A stretch of DNA of 64,000 nt. Source: Gyrodactylus bullatarudis (lineage: Eukaryota > Platyhelminthes > Monogenea > Gyrodactylidea > Gyrodactylidae). The translations under genes and the position numbers were made by a program. Where the stretch lies: positions 1-64,000 of the forward strand of contig SSNU01000163.1 of NCBI GenBank assembly GCA_012064415.1. Reading direction: 5' to 3'. The number at the start of each line of letters is the position of its first letter. Position 1 is the first letter of the stretch. Of the stretch, positions 38,001-48,000 are shown one piece after another. The notes beneath the pieces were generated by a model. The model was not told the DNA's origin. It did not search any database and saw only the letters and a program-made list of their open reading frames with translations.

Positions 38001-39849
38001 CAATTTATAAGAGTTAACTGACAATATCTTCTTTCTTTATTCAACATGACTTTGCTGAATCGGCTCAAAAACCAATGGTTGATAAATCTGAATGAATGAA
38101 TGAAAAAAGGAGTCTAGATTTGAAGGAAATTAATTGACTGCATTGATCGATTAATTTATATTTGCAGATTTATGTTGTACAGTTGACATTCATCAATCAA
38201 TATAGTAGTAGTAGTAGTAGTAGTAGTAAGAGACTGAGAGAGGAATCATTCAAATCAATTATAATTCACTACTGATCTCTTTTTCATAGATTGAAAGTAG
38301 TATTATTATCGAATCAATAAGTATTAGTAGTAGTGAGAGAGTCTTACTTGTACAAAGAACATGTCCAGAACATGTTTAACAAAGTCTAGGGAACAGCTTG
38401 TAGCGAAGAGGGTCAGGAACCAGGCAGAAGCATAAAAGGAAGGAGCAAAAGAGTTTGCTATGAAATGCAATTGTAGATCGGGAAGAAAGTCATTTACTAG
38501 GCCTTCCATTTGATGCATACAGATGCCAAGTTCTTTCATTGATGGTTTGTACAATTCTCTCAGCCTATACTCGTACATCATTTGAACAAGAACTCTAAAG
38601 GCTTCTTCTTCATTTAACTGAAATAATAAGCAAAAGGTTATTTATAATACATGGACTGATTTATTTATTTCAAAACAATGTTTCCATGGCTATGGCCTCA
38701 ACAATGCAAAGTAAAATTCAAGATATTCATTTATGATTAATTAAGTATAAGGTTTATTCATAAAATTCCTAGATAAATTCAAGTATTTAAAAGCTTTCTA
38801 TCTAAATATTTAACATAAAGGGATTAGTAGTTAGTTATTGGAAAAAAACAACTGAAACATGACTAAGGAGTTTCACAGTTCTGAGGAGATTTTAATGTAC
38901 AATAATGTATAATAAATCTAAGAGATGATTGAACCATTAATCATTTTCATGAAATAAAAATCTTACTGCGTTATATTATTAATCGTGTTACGCCAAGACA
39001 TTTTATCATACAAAAATATTCAAAATTTAATCAATATTATTCATTCATTACAAGTGTATATCATGTAGACACTAAAAATTGTGTAATAAAATTACCTTGA
39101 GTAATAAAATTCCAGCAATGAATGCGGAGCCTTGACAGTATCCAACTTCTGAATCAAATAGGGAGTAGGCTTTCATAACATTGAAAAGACTTGTCTGACC
39201 AGGACCATTCTTTTCTTTGAAAAAATCGTGATTCGGATATGTTCTACAAATGTCACGCTGGATTTGTTTCTCGAACGGAGAGTTTTGCTTTAAGAGATCA
39301 TGATAAGGTATTTTAAAAACTCTCTCATTCGCTAGGGTATAAATAGTCCAGATTTTGCATCTTTTATCGTCAGGTATTCCAGTTAGGAGCAGATTCTTTA
39401 AAAATCGAGAGTGAAATATTTATTCCTACTTCAAAAGAATTTTTCTTCTTTTTAAATTGATCCCAATTATCGATGATATGTTTCCATTTTAGATCAATAT
39501 CGTTTCCAAATTGATCAAGAATAGATTCATTTACTCCGAGGTTAAGAAATGATGACAACTTTGAAGTGACACTTCCAAATTTATTCAAAGCTAATTTATT
39601 AAATGAAGAAGTACTTACGCTTAAAATCATCTGCTGATGAAATTGAAGAGTTATAACTTGTTAAAGAGTCTTTGCGATCTCTGCTGATGTTGACTACGCT
39701 TTTTGAATCCGATAAAATGGATCTTAAGTAACTTATAAGTTAAAAAAGTACTTATTTTGATCTTCCATTTTGTTTAGAAGATCTGCATCGAAGTCTTCTT
39801 CTTCAGGAAAATCGCTGAGCTCCTTATAACCGTAAGATTTTGCATTCAT
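26011..39849 (-). CDS. EVI5: Evi5-type TBC domain Rab GTPase-activating protein
   Basis: Exons in reading order are 39849-39752, 39722-39619, 39590-39430, 39395-39096, 38617-38348, 37667-37578, 36108-36011, 35518-35458, 35273-35220, 35154-34870, 33753-33571, 29671-29246 and 26259-26011. They give 792 aa; human EVI5 is 810 aa. EVI5 proteins are TBC GAPs linked to Rab11/Rab35 and cytokinesis. The start DFDADLLNKMEDQN is typical. The TBC domain has the Arg finger in IQRDICRTYPNHDFF, the Gln finger in VGYCQGSAFIAG, and YRLRELYKPSMKELG. A long coiled coil follows (LEKEYLDIQSQEKYE, LVRIRTREAQLSHE). The first three introns are 29, 28 and 34 nt, while later ones reach 3.9 kb. Two donors read GTTGGT, which is unusual. 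Confidence 0.92.
27190..27924 (+). mobile_element. Penelope-like element 3' end with GIY-YIG endonuclease
   Basis: An open frame from just after the stop at 27187 encodes a linker (FLNNDYPIELIND), a cysteine pair and a GIY-YIG core (VVYKFTCACKSEYIGQTKRR, then DRIEEH). It ends in a basic tail with ARKRRREE and a stop at 27924. This is the C-terminal endonuclease of Penelope-like elements. No reverse transcriptase lies upstream, so the copy is 5'-truncated. It sits antisense to Evi5 inside an intron. GC content is clearly above the flanks and the frame is intact for about 240 codons, which suggests a fairly recent insertion. Confidence 0.88.
28149..28166. repeat. (TA)n microsatellite
   Basis: A short uninterrupted TA run just downstream of the Penelope fragment, possibly its target site or 3' tail. 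Confidence 0.8.
28200..28495. repeat. Solo arm of foldback repeat family
   Basis: Reads, in order, ATCTTGATCCTGAAAAT, CACTTTCAAATCAATAAAAA, TTTGGCGCCAAAT, AAAAGTGGGCAGCATGAGT and AACTTCATATCAATTAGC. This is the same order as the right arms at 51.2-51.5 and 61.8-62.1 kb. The opposite arm is absent. Confidence 0.8.
30225..30510. repeat. Degenerate foldback repeat copy
   Basis: Words AGTGGTCAAAAGAAG and TTTCAGGATCAAGAT are followed by TTTTGGCGC and a trace of the GGCA..GGATT section. It looks like a partly deleted foldback element. Confidence 0.55.
31601..32439. mobile_element. piggyBac-like MITE with TTAA target duplication
   Basis: TTAA at 31601-31604 and at 32436-32439 flank ends that are inverted copies: CCCTTAAAGTCCCA on the left and TGGGACTATAAGGG on the right. 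There is no coding capacity. TTAA duplication with CCCT-like termini is characteristic of piggyBac-superfamily elements. A second element is nested in it, and a relative lies at 48976-50323. Confidence 0.75.
31702..32055. mobile_element. Nested piggyBac-like MITE
   Basis: TTAA at 31702-31705 and 32052-32055 bound a roughly 346-bp insert whose ends read CCCTTTTAGGTCC and GGACATGAAAGGG, an imperfect inverted pair. It lies wholly inside the larger element. Confidence 0.65.
33754..34869 (-). other. Evi5 intron, 1.1 kb
   Basis: AT-rich with no recognised feature. Confidence 0.5.
36109..37577 (-). other. Evi5 intron, 1.5 kb
   Basis: AT-rich and without recognised genes or transposon ends. Confidence 0.5.
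37668..38347 (-). other. Evi5 intron with (TAG)n microsatellite
   Basis: Contains a TAG trinucleotide repeat of about eight units at roughly 38203-38228. Nothing else is recognised. Confidence 0.7.
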
Positions 39850-39957
39850 CAAATATCACCAGGATCATAAATTTTCGTATTTTTGCGATCGATTTTAAAC
39901 ACACAGTGGTAGAATGAATCTGAGATTGCTTGTTAAGTCATGATTATTTTTCAAAAA
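39850..39957. promoter_or_regulatory. Divergent promoter, Evi5 and TRMT13
   Basis: Only 108 bp separate the divergent start codons of Evi5 (minus) and TRMT13 (plus), so they very likely share a bidirectional promoter. No specific motif was identified. Confidence 0.5.
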
Positions 39958-41271
39958 ATGACTTGCAATTTTTATGTAAAAAACAGGAATAGATATTGTA
40001 AACTTAAACCGGTTTCCAATTCAAACTTTTGCATTGAACACTTGCATCTTGATCCGGGTAAAATAGAAGATGCTGATCGAGTTCCATGTCCCTTAGATTC
40101 GTCTCAGTAAAATTTATTGCGATTACAATTTTAGTTATGTCTCTAGGTCGAAACTATCTAGTCACTTGAAAAAATGCAATGCATTGAACAGAAAAAACAC
40201 CAAACTTGAATTTGAACCAGATTTGACTGAGTATTCATTCAAATCCTTAGAAGAAATTTCTGATGAAAGTTTTGAAAATTACATTGCAAAAACTAACCAA
40301 TTTTATATGGATTATGTGAAATCTACACTTGATGTAGAACACAGTTTTGCTCCTAACCAGTTTATCCAAGATCAAATGAGTGATATTAGATGCTCAAATA
40401 TTAATGTTTCGTCCAAGCTTGAATCTAAGAAATCCAAAATATCTATTGATAAAGATTCCAAGCGAGGTCGTCACATTTTCCAAAGTGGTTGTCTGATCAA
40501 CGTTATGGAGAAAAATGAAATACTAAAATCAACCGCAGACTATCTCGAGTTCGGCGCTGGCAAAGGAATACTTTCCCACTGGATATCGGCTGTTTTATTA
40601 GATAATGAAAAAGAGTTGTCTAACTCCTTCATACTGATTGAAATGTCCAAACTGAGACACAAGTTTGATTCCCGAAAGAATGATTCTGTTAATTTTGTTC
40701 GACACATGATGAATATTGCAAAGTTAAACATAAAAAATATCAGTCATGACCTGAAAAAAGACGAAATAATATTTTGTGCCAAACATCTCTGTGGTAGTGC
40801 TACCGACTATGCCCTCCAATCTATCAAGACTTCCTGTTCAAAGTTTGTTATTAATTTTAATAATCAATATTGTTACAGAATTGTTGGATTAATAATAGCA
40901 ACTTGTTGTCACCACCAATGTACCTGGAATTCATACTGTGGCAAATCATATTTTGAAGCTCTCGGATACGATCAAAATTTCTTTTTATTTCTTGTTAAAA
41001 TAAGTTCCTGGGCTACATGTGGTAAACACGAAGATAAAACTCTCTCAGATTCTTGCATGTAATTCATTAAGAATAACTTTATTCTCTCAGAATCACGTCG
41101 GATGAAAAGTACGAGATTGGCCGAAAAGCTAAGAGAATTCTTGACTGGGGCAGGATCGAATATCTTAAACAGAACCTGGGTTTTGAAAATTCTCGACAGA
41201 TAAAATTCATTGAAGCTAGTGTTACACCAGAAAACTTTTGTTTACTAATGAAAGGCAAAGATTTGAAGTGA
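39958..41271 (+). CDS. TRMT13: tRNA 2'-O-methyltransferase TRM13
   Basis: Exons are 39958-40106, 40135-40842, 40879-41058 and 41091-41271, giving 405 aa. TRM13 methylates ribose 2'-OH at position 4 of the tRNA acceptor stem. The N-terminal zinc-finger region is visible (MTCNFYVKNRNRYCKLK, FCIEHLH, VPCPLDSSH, HLKKC). The core has LEFGAGKGILS (SAM-binding), CAKHLCGSATD, ATCCHHQCTW and SSWATCG, and the end has YEIGRKAKRILDWGRIEYL. Introns are 28, 36 and 32 nt. The middle one (40843-40878) is 36 nt without a stop, so retaining it would add 12 residues. Removing it gives the family-like SKIVGLIIATCC. The stop lies 12 bp from the DHFR stop. Confidence 0.93.
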
Positions 41272-41283
41272 TTTCAATGTATT

Positions 41284-41843
41284 TTATAACTTATATACTG
41301 TAAAATGAAATTTTAAATTGTTCTCTTCATATACACGAGAGGGATTTTCTGGAATTGACCTGTCAATTTCAAGGGTTTCCCATTCAAGATTAGGAAAGAA
41401 TGAATCACATTCAAACTCATTGTGAATATGAGTTATATAGAGTAATTTAGAGTTGTCTTTGTATTCAATTCCACTCTTGTAGATTTCATGACCTCCGATA
41501 AGCCAAATATTTTCTATGTCCTCACATTCCTGTAGGTAAGCTAAGCATGAGTTGAAACTGTCGAATATAATAAAACCTTGATTTTCTTTAAGGGTAAGGG
41601 ATACAACACAATTTAAACGATTCTTTAAAGGGCGAAACTTTTCCGGAATTGAGTCCCATGTTTTTCTTCCCATTACAACAGCATTTCGAAAGCCATCTTC
41701 ACAGCGAGTGGTCAGATTTTGGAAGTGTTCCATGTCTTTCCTTGATAATAACGTCAAATTTACTTTAATTTCCAGGGTATTTTTCCTTTATTTCCAATAC
41801 CATTATTTTCTGAAACGCAGGCAATAATTTTTATAGGTTTCAT
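41284..41843 (-). CDS. DHFR: Dihydrofolate reductase
   Basis: Exons are 41843-41764 and 41740-41284, giving 178 aa; animal DHFR is about 186 aa. It reduces dihydrofolate to tetrahydrofolate with NADPH. Family landmarks are ENNGIGNKGKIPWKLK at the substrate and cofactor site, VVMGRKTWDSIPEKFRPL, NRLNCVVS, and the IWLIGGHEIY cofactor loop. The single intron (41741-41763) is only 23 nt. It restores KLKKDMEHF and removes an in-frame stop. The gene is convergent with TRMT13 and divergent from the 1071-aa gene, with 228 bp between start codons. Confidence 0.95.
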
Positions 41844-42071
41844 CTCCTATAAGAGAAAGTTATTAGGATTCCAAGATAAACTCTGATTTTTAGTCCCTTT
41901 TCCACTGAATTGCTTTTTTAAATTTAAAATGTGGCAAATTAATCAAGAAAAACTTAATCGTGAAAAATAGATTTTAAAGAAAAAATACATTAGCACATTT
42001 TCAAATTAATTAAGCAAAATTATTAAAAACTACCATTGTTAATTGGAAAATTAAATGAAATGATTAATTAA
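41844..42071. promoter_or_regulatory. Divergent promoter, DHFR and the 1071-aa gene
   Basis: A very AT-rich 228-bp spacer between divergent start codons. A shared promoter is inferred from layout only. Confidence 0.4.
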
Positions 42072-45000
42072 ATGCATGCCAGCTTAGGTGCAATCGGACG
42101 CCTCGGTACAGTCGACGATGATGAGCCACCTATCGATGAGAAAGATGAAATTAATGATTCTCTGGATGACATTAAAGATGACGGAAATAAGAGGTCTAAT
42201 CCTTGGCAAAGATCAGTTTGTGATTATTACGGGATTTTTACTTCGGACAGCTTCAATGAAATTAAAAACCACTATAAAATAAGCAGATATCTTCCATTTG
42301 TTACGATCTGCAACAAGAATTTAAAATCAAACTCTTCAGTGAACAAGGATATAACCATTTTCAATGATGTTATAAGAACGACAAGTCTTTTAAGAATATT
42401 CTCAGATTACATTATCTGCTATTCTTATAACGAGATTAAAGCTTTGTACAGTGAAATGTTTGAAGTATCCTCGAATTTTACCCGTATTATTTCCCAAGAT
42501 TCCCATTATCCTCGGGAAAACTATGAATGGATGTCTCAATTGCGTTGTTTCTCATTTGTTGGCTTGGAAATACCTCCGCTCAACAACCTGAGAAGCATGT
42601 GTGAAGTTGTCCGGGATTACATGTGTGAAATGAGCTCATCATTTCGTCGTCTTTCCCATGTCACTTCAAATCTCGATTATGCATCATCATCTTTGTTCAG
42701 TGACATAATTGATCCACGCGAGAAACTATTTAATAGAATTACGTACTACTCGAATTTTATTACTCTCTTGGGTCATTATTTAGTCTACGCCAGTATGGTA
42801 AGACTATCAAATTTGGATGTTAATCGATCTACACACCAGGAATTATGGGATATGTCTCGTGGTATTGAAGAATTGAATATTCTTACAAACCAGCTCAAGG
42901 AAATTCGGATGAAATATAAGAAAAATTATTTGTATTCTGAAAGTGCTAAAGAAAATTTTGATTATTGTTCTCAACTAACTCTTGAGGATATTATAGTACA
43001 ACTTGCCAATTTTCGTGCTAACCATCTTGTTCATATTATTAAGGAACAAGTTATATTCTCCCCATCATTTGTACATTTTATAAGATACGGCTCTGTCAGC
43101 GGATATGACACATTCGAAGAACATCATAATTATCTACTCAAATCAAGCCACTTAATGTCAGCTGATTATTTGAGGAATGAATACGAGTTTAGTTCAGCCA
43201 TCTTGGACATTTTCTCCCAGTCTACAGAGTTATTCAAGGAACTCAGGAATAGCATGTTCTATCAAGAGAAGAATCAGTTGAAAGGTAAAGGAGATTTGAG
43301 TGAACTCAAAGAGAAAAATAAGACAAACTTGATGGAGAAAAAGAACATCTACTCAGAGTCCTCATGGAATACAAAACTCTTTTACTCTTACTCTATGGAA
43401 GACTCGAAGGAAATTCAGACAACATGTATTGATGAAACACGTCATTCCATAAGAAGACGAATGAGCACATTCAATAGTCCAAAGAAAATACGAACTGAAG
43501 GTGCATCTGGTTTTGTCCTCTCTGATCGTCAGTTGACTTCGGTTGATTTTGACTATGATCTCACATTGGAAGAGTTCAACAAGGACTTTACAAATCGAAG
43601 ATTTAGCCAGAGAACTAATAAATCTTCGAGTCATTGTCGGGAAAAATTGTCCAAATTGAACGAGTCGGAAGAAAACCGATCTAATAATACGAGTCCTCGG
43701 AAAAAAATTGTACAATGGTCTGATTTTGAAGAGGTCCCCTTGCGTCATCAGGCAGTAGGAAGATATCTCGAGCTTGTATGGCGTAATGTTAGCTATAAAA
43801 TCCTTCACGAATGGATAAATCCATATCCAAGTCGAACTCAGAAGAAGGGATTCGGTGAAAATTGTGGATTTTTTATCAAATCACTATCCAAACAACTTAG
43901 CAATTCATCTGAAATGGATTCTCAAGGATATCTATCTACAACAATCCTCTTTTTCGAAAACGAACAACTCCATCGTTTCAGTGAATTCATCTCAATCATC
44001 TCGAGATCTGGTGAGTATAGATTTTTTTCTCCCCTCTTGTATTAGAAGAAGATAGAAAAATTTCATTTCTCCATCTTCTTCATGTTCATTTGTTCCTCGT
44101 GAAAAAGAATGAAATGAAATTCAAACATTTTCTTTAATCACAAAAATAATGTACTAGATATTTGATCCGAAACTACATATACCTTTTTCAGTTCTATATC
44201 AACTTTGTGCATTTCAATATGGAAATTGTGCATTTGAAAAAGGAAAAGTTAAGTTGAGACTCGATCAAATATAATTCTTTTACAAATAACAAATAAAAAA
44301 ATGTTTCATCCTAGGAGAGAGAGAGAGAGGGATCTTAGTTACAAGTTATTAAATTTTTCTCAGATCGAGTTTTAGCCAAAGTAAAAAATTTCTATATTAA
44401 TTAAAATAAAAAGTAGATACTTGGTTGTTTTATCAAAGTTCTATCTCTTAGAAACTTTTTGAGGTTTAGATTATAAAATATGTGATAGACCTGCGTAATA
44501 ACTGAGAATAATCATGGCTAACTTCACGAAAGGGTTAATGAGTTGTCATGGGTGATTACCACTCTACATATTTGTCCATACCCAAAAATATTAAACATTC
44601 CTCTGTAGCATTAGTCAAAGAAACAGTCAGTAGAGAATAAGCAACTGTCAATTTGAGTGTTGAGAAGAAGTTGAATAGTCTATAGAGTCTATCTATGTGT
44701 ACAAATGCCTGTATGCAATTGAGCTTAAAACTCTGACTAAAAGTGGGTATATGAGGGGGGGGGGTGAGAGAGGTTAGGTAAAGCGAGTGAGTGGCGTGAT
44801 TGTTGTTGTTATTCTCCAAATCTTGATTTTCCCATTTGAGAGTATGTTTCTCCAAGGAAATTATTTTGTTTTTTCCTCTTACTTTTTTGTTTGGTTGTTT
44901 CTCCATCACTCGATTGAATGGAAAAAGAATTTCCTATGCTTCAATAATTAGAAAAAGAGAGTTAGCATTTTCGCTTCAAATATTCTCTACCTCTTCTCAG

Positions 45001-48000
45001 TTTAGTTCATTTTCATCTTCCTCTCCAAACTGAGGAGATTCTTCTCGAAGGTATTTTTTTTGTCAGTCAATTGACCGATAAACTCCTTTGATGTGAGAAT
45101 ATTTAAAAAAATTCTCTCTCTGTTTTTTTTTATTTTTCATGAAAACTGGACATGAACTGCGAAATTCTCCTTAACTCAATAGGAATAAAGATACAATTAA
45201 CATGTTATTAGCATTGCATGCGTATTAATTATTTTGTTTTATCTTACCTTTATTTCTATAACTAACTAACTGTATTAGTTAGAAGCTACATTATATAAAA
45301 TGAAGAGAATATTTGTCCTACTTTTACATGATCTCTATTATTATTACAGTACAGTACAATAGATCTTAAAGAACTTATTTATCTATAAAAGTTTGTATAG
45401 AATATTGTTTGATGATGGATACAAAATAAAAATAGTGTGAGTGTTGAATGATCGTTTCTATTGACAACAATCAAGTTTAGTTATCCTTTAAATATACAAT
45501 TTCCACATAGACAATTGTAATAGATTTAATGGGTATTACTATTAATATTTATAGATGGGAGAAAAGTTTGTAGTCTTTGCCTGGCTCATGCCTAGTCCTA
45601 CCAGCCTAACCTGCTTATTTATTTCATCATTCCCCCTAGGGAGTTATAAAACTAAAATTTTCCTTCACTAATAATCAAGAGCCATTATCAAATAAAGGGT
45701 TGGGGCATCTCTAGAAAAAGAGATGTGTCTTGATTATTATTATTATTAGTAAGATTGATTAATCATGATCATTGATCGAACCGTTTATTTAATTTCAATT
45801 TCACTTCATTCCAGAAATATTCCCAACTGGTTTGCTGCCCATCCTGAATCACCAAAGTGCTCAAATATCTTCCCTTGCTGACAGAGCAGATTTTATCAAA
45901 TGTGAGTCAAATGGGTTAACTTGAGCAATCATAATCATGGGTTCAAATAGAATGAATATGTACCCTTAACATTTTTGGGTTAATAAAACAAATGCCTACT
46001 TTCATTATCAAAGATGAATTAAAAAGAGAGATGACTATTCCCAAATGATTTGATCGCATCAAAGCTTGTACCTTCATTTTATTCTCTCTTATTTTTCCAC
46101 TTAACTATTGTGTATAAAATAGAATTGTAAAATGTTGTTTTAACTTTGTATTTCTTTTCAACTTTAGATTCTTTTACATTACATCATTGAGTAGTTGCAA
46201 AACATAAAAATAATGACGAATTTCTTTCAACCTAATTCAAATCTTTTTTCTATAGTGTTGATCCCAAATGTATAAGTACATTCATTTGCTTAAAATCTTC
46301 TAGTATTACAACTTGTTGAAAAGAAGAATTTGTGTTTTTGACTATCAGAAGAAAAAACTATAGTTGAGTTTTTTGTAAGAAATAGTTAATTACTAAAACT
46401 TGAACAGATACAAAGGTTTTAATTGAACCTTAAACTTTAGCGATGAATCATCAGTGAACAACGTTAAAATTTTGTCATTTAGAATGAAGAATTTTCTATC
46501 TAAACTCAATTTAATTCTTTATGCATATTTTGATATGTTCTTTAAATTCTAAAACAGTCAATGATTGACTTGGACTGAAGTGAATAATGTTTCCTTTATA
46601 AAATACTTAGCAACAATGCTGTCTTGCAATCCAGATAGAAAAAACTTTGGAGAAAAAATGATGCCTTGAAATGTTTATAAAATCTGTCACGAAATTTAAG
46701 GATAAATTTTTTCCAATCTCCCATCTAAATAAATTTCTTTAACCATGCAATAATTTTGAATTTAGAAATACAGCTCAGACTAAAATTCTAAGGGGGATGC
46801 AGAAATCATCTTCAACAAATCTGCTATACTTTTTCAATCTGATAATATAAAATATATTCTATATATTCATCTTTGTATATTTTAATTTTTAATGAATGTT
46901 CACATCAAGTTACCCCTAAATGTAAACGGAGATACCAGCCTTCACTGCATGGAATTTAGTCAAACTGTTTGATTTCTAATCTCTTCTATTTTGGGGATAT
47001 ATTGCTAGGATAACTTTATTCTAGTGCAAAAAAAGCATTTTACTAGATAAACAGTGATTTTGTTCAAATAAATCTTTTGAAATGTAAACATGAGAATTTT
47101 AGCTAGAAATATTCTCAATAAAGAATTATCACATATCACTTTAGCAACTGATTACTATCCGTCCAAGTCTCAGAAATTACTTCATTCGCCAACCATCCGA
47201 TAGGAAATCTTATTAATCTTTACGATTCTTTATGCAAAACTTGTAGTAACTATAGCTGTAGAATTTAAATATGCAATTGCCTGACCTCTATCTACAAAAG
47301 ATAGCCAAACATTAAACCTTTCAATTTGTTCCTATTAAAAGAGAAGAAGAGGAAAGCCTGAAATTAGTTAGATTATCCTGATCCTACTCAAATAGAGCAA
47401 GAAATAGACGACACTCCAATTCTGACTACTTCTCATCTGTTTTCATTTTTCGATGGTAAAATCTAATTATGACGAGGAATCTTCCCTTGTAGATATTTTT
47501 TTTCGATCAAAATTACTTTTTCATGAATTCCCTCGAGCTAGAGAAATTTTTGCTCTCTCATATTTTGGAGATAATTCTCCTGACATATGCTTGTTTTTTT
47601 TTGAAATTGAAAAAATATATTCTCTAGTCTATCTTTGAAAAATAACTTGATGTAATAAAGATACTTACCAGCTTAATGAATGAGAAACTAGCGAGAAAAA
47701 AACGGCCCTGCATTAGTTAATAAAGAATTTATTTCATTAATTTCTCTCGAGTGCTTTGACAGGCGGCCTCTTTATAACATTGAGATTGTTTTTAATCAAC
47801 TTTTTTTTCAGAAAACAAACTGCTTGCATTATGTGTCATTTCTATTTTTAATTAATTAGCCGAAAATCTTGTTTTTCCTCTAAACTTGCTTCGAATCAAA
47901 AATAGTCAAGGTAACCGAAAAATTCAAATTTTTAAAAATCAAAAGACACTAATCCCAGGTAACAATTTCAATCTCTCTAATTTGAAAAATTGATAATGAT

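Noticed and set aside
43362..43808. Minus-strand frame of 148 codons
   Set aside because: Antisense shadow of the first exon of the 1071-aa gene, with no domain and no splice context.
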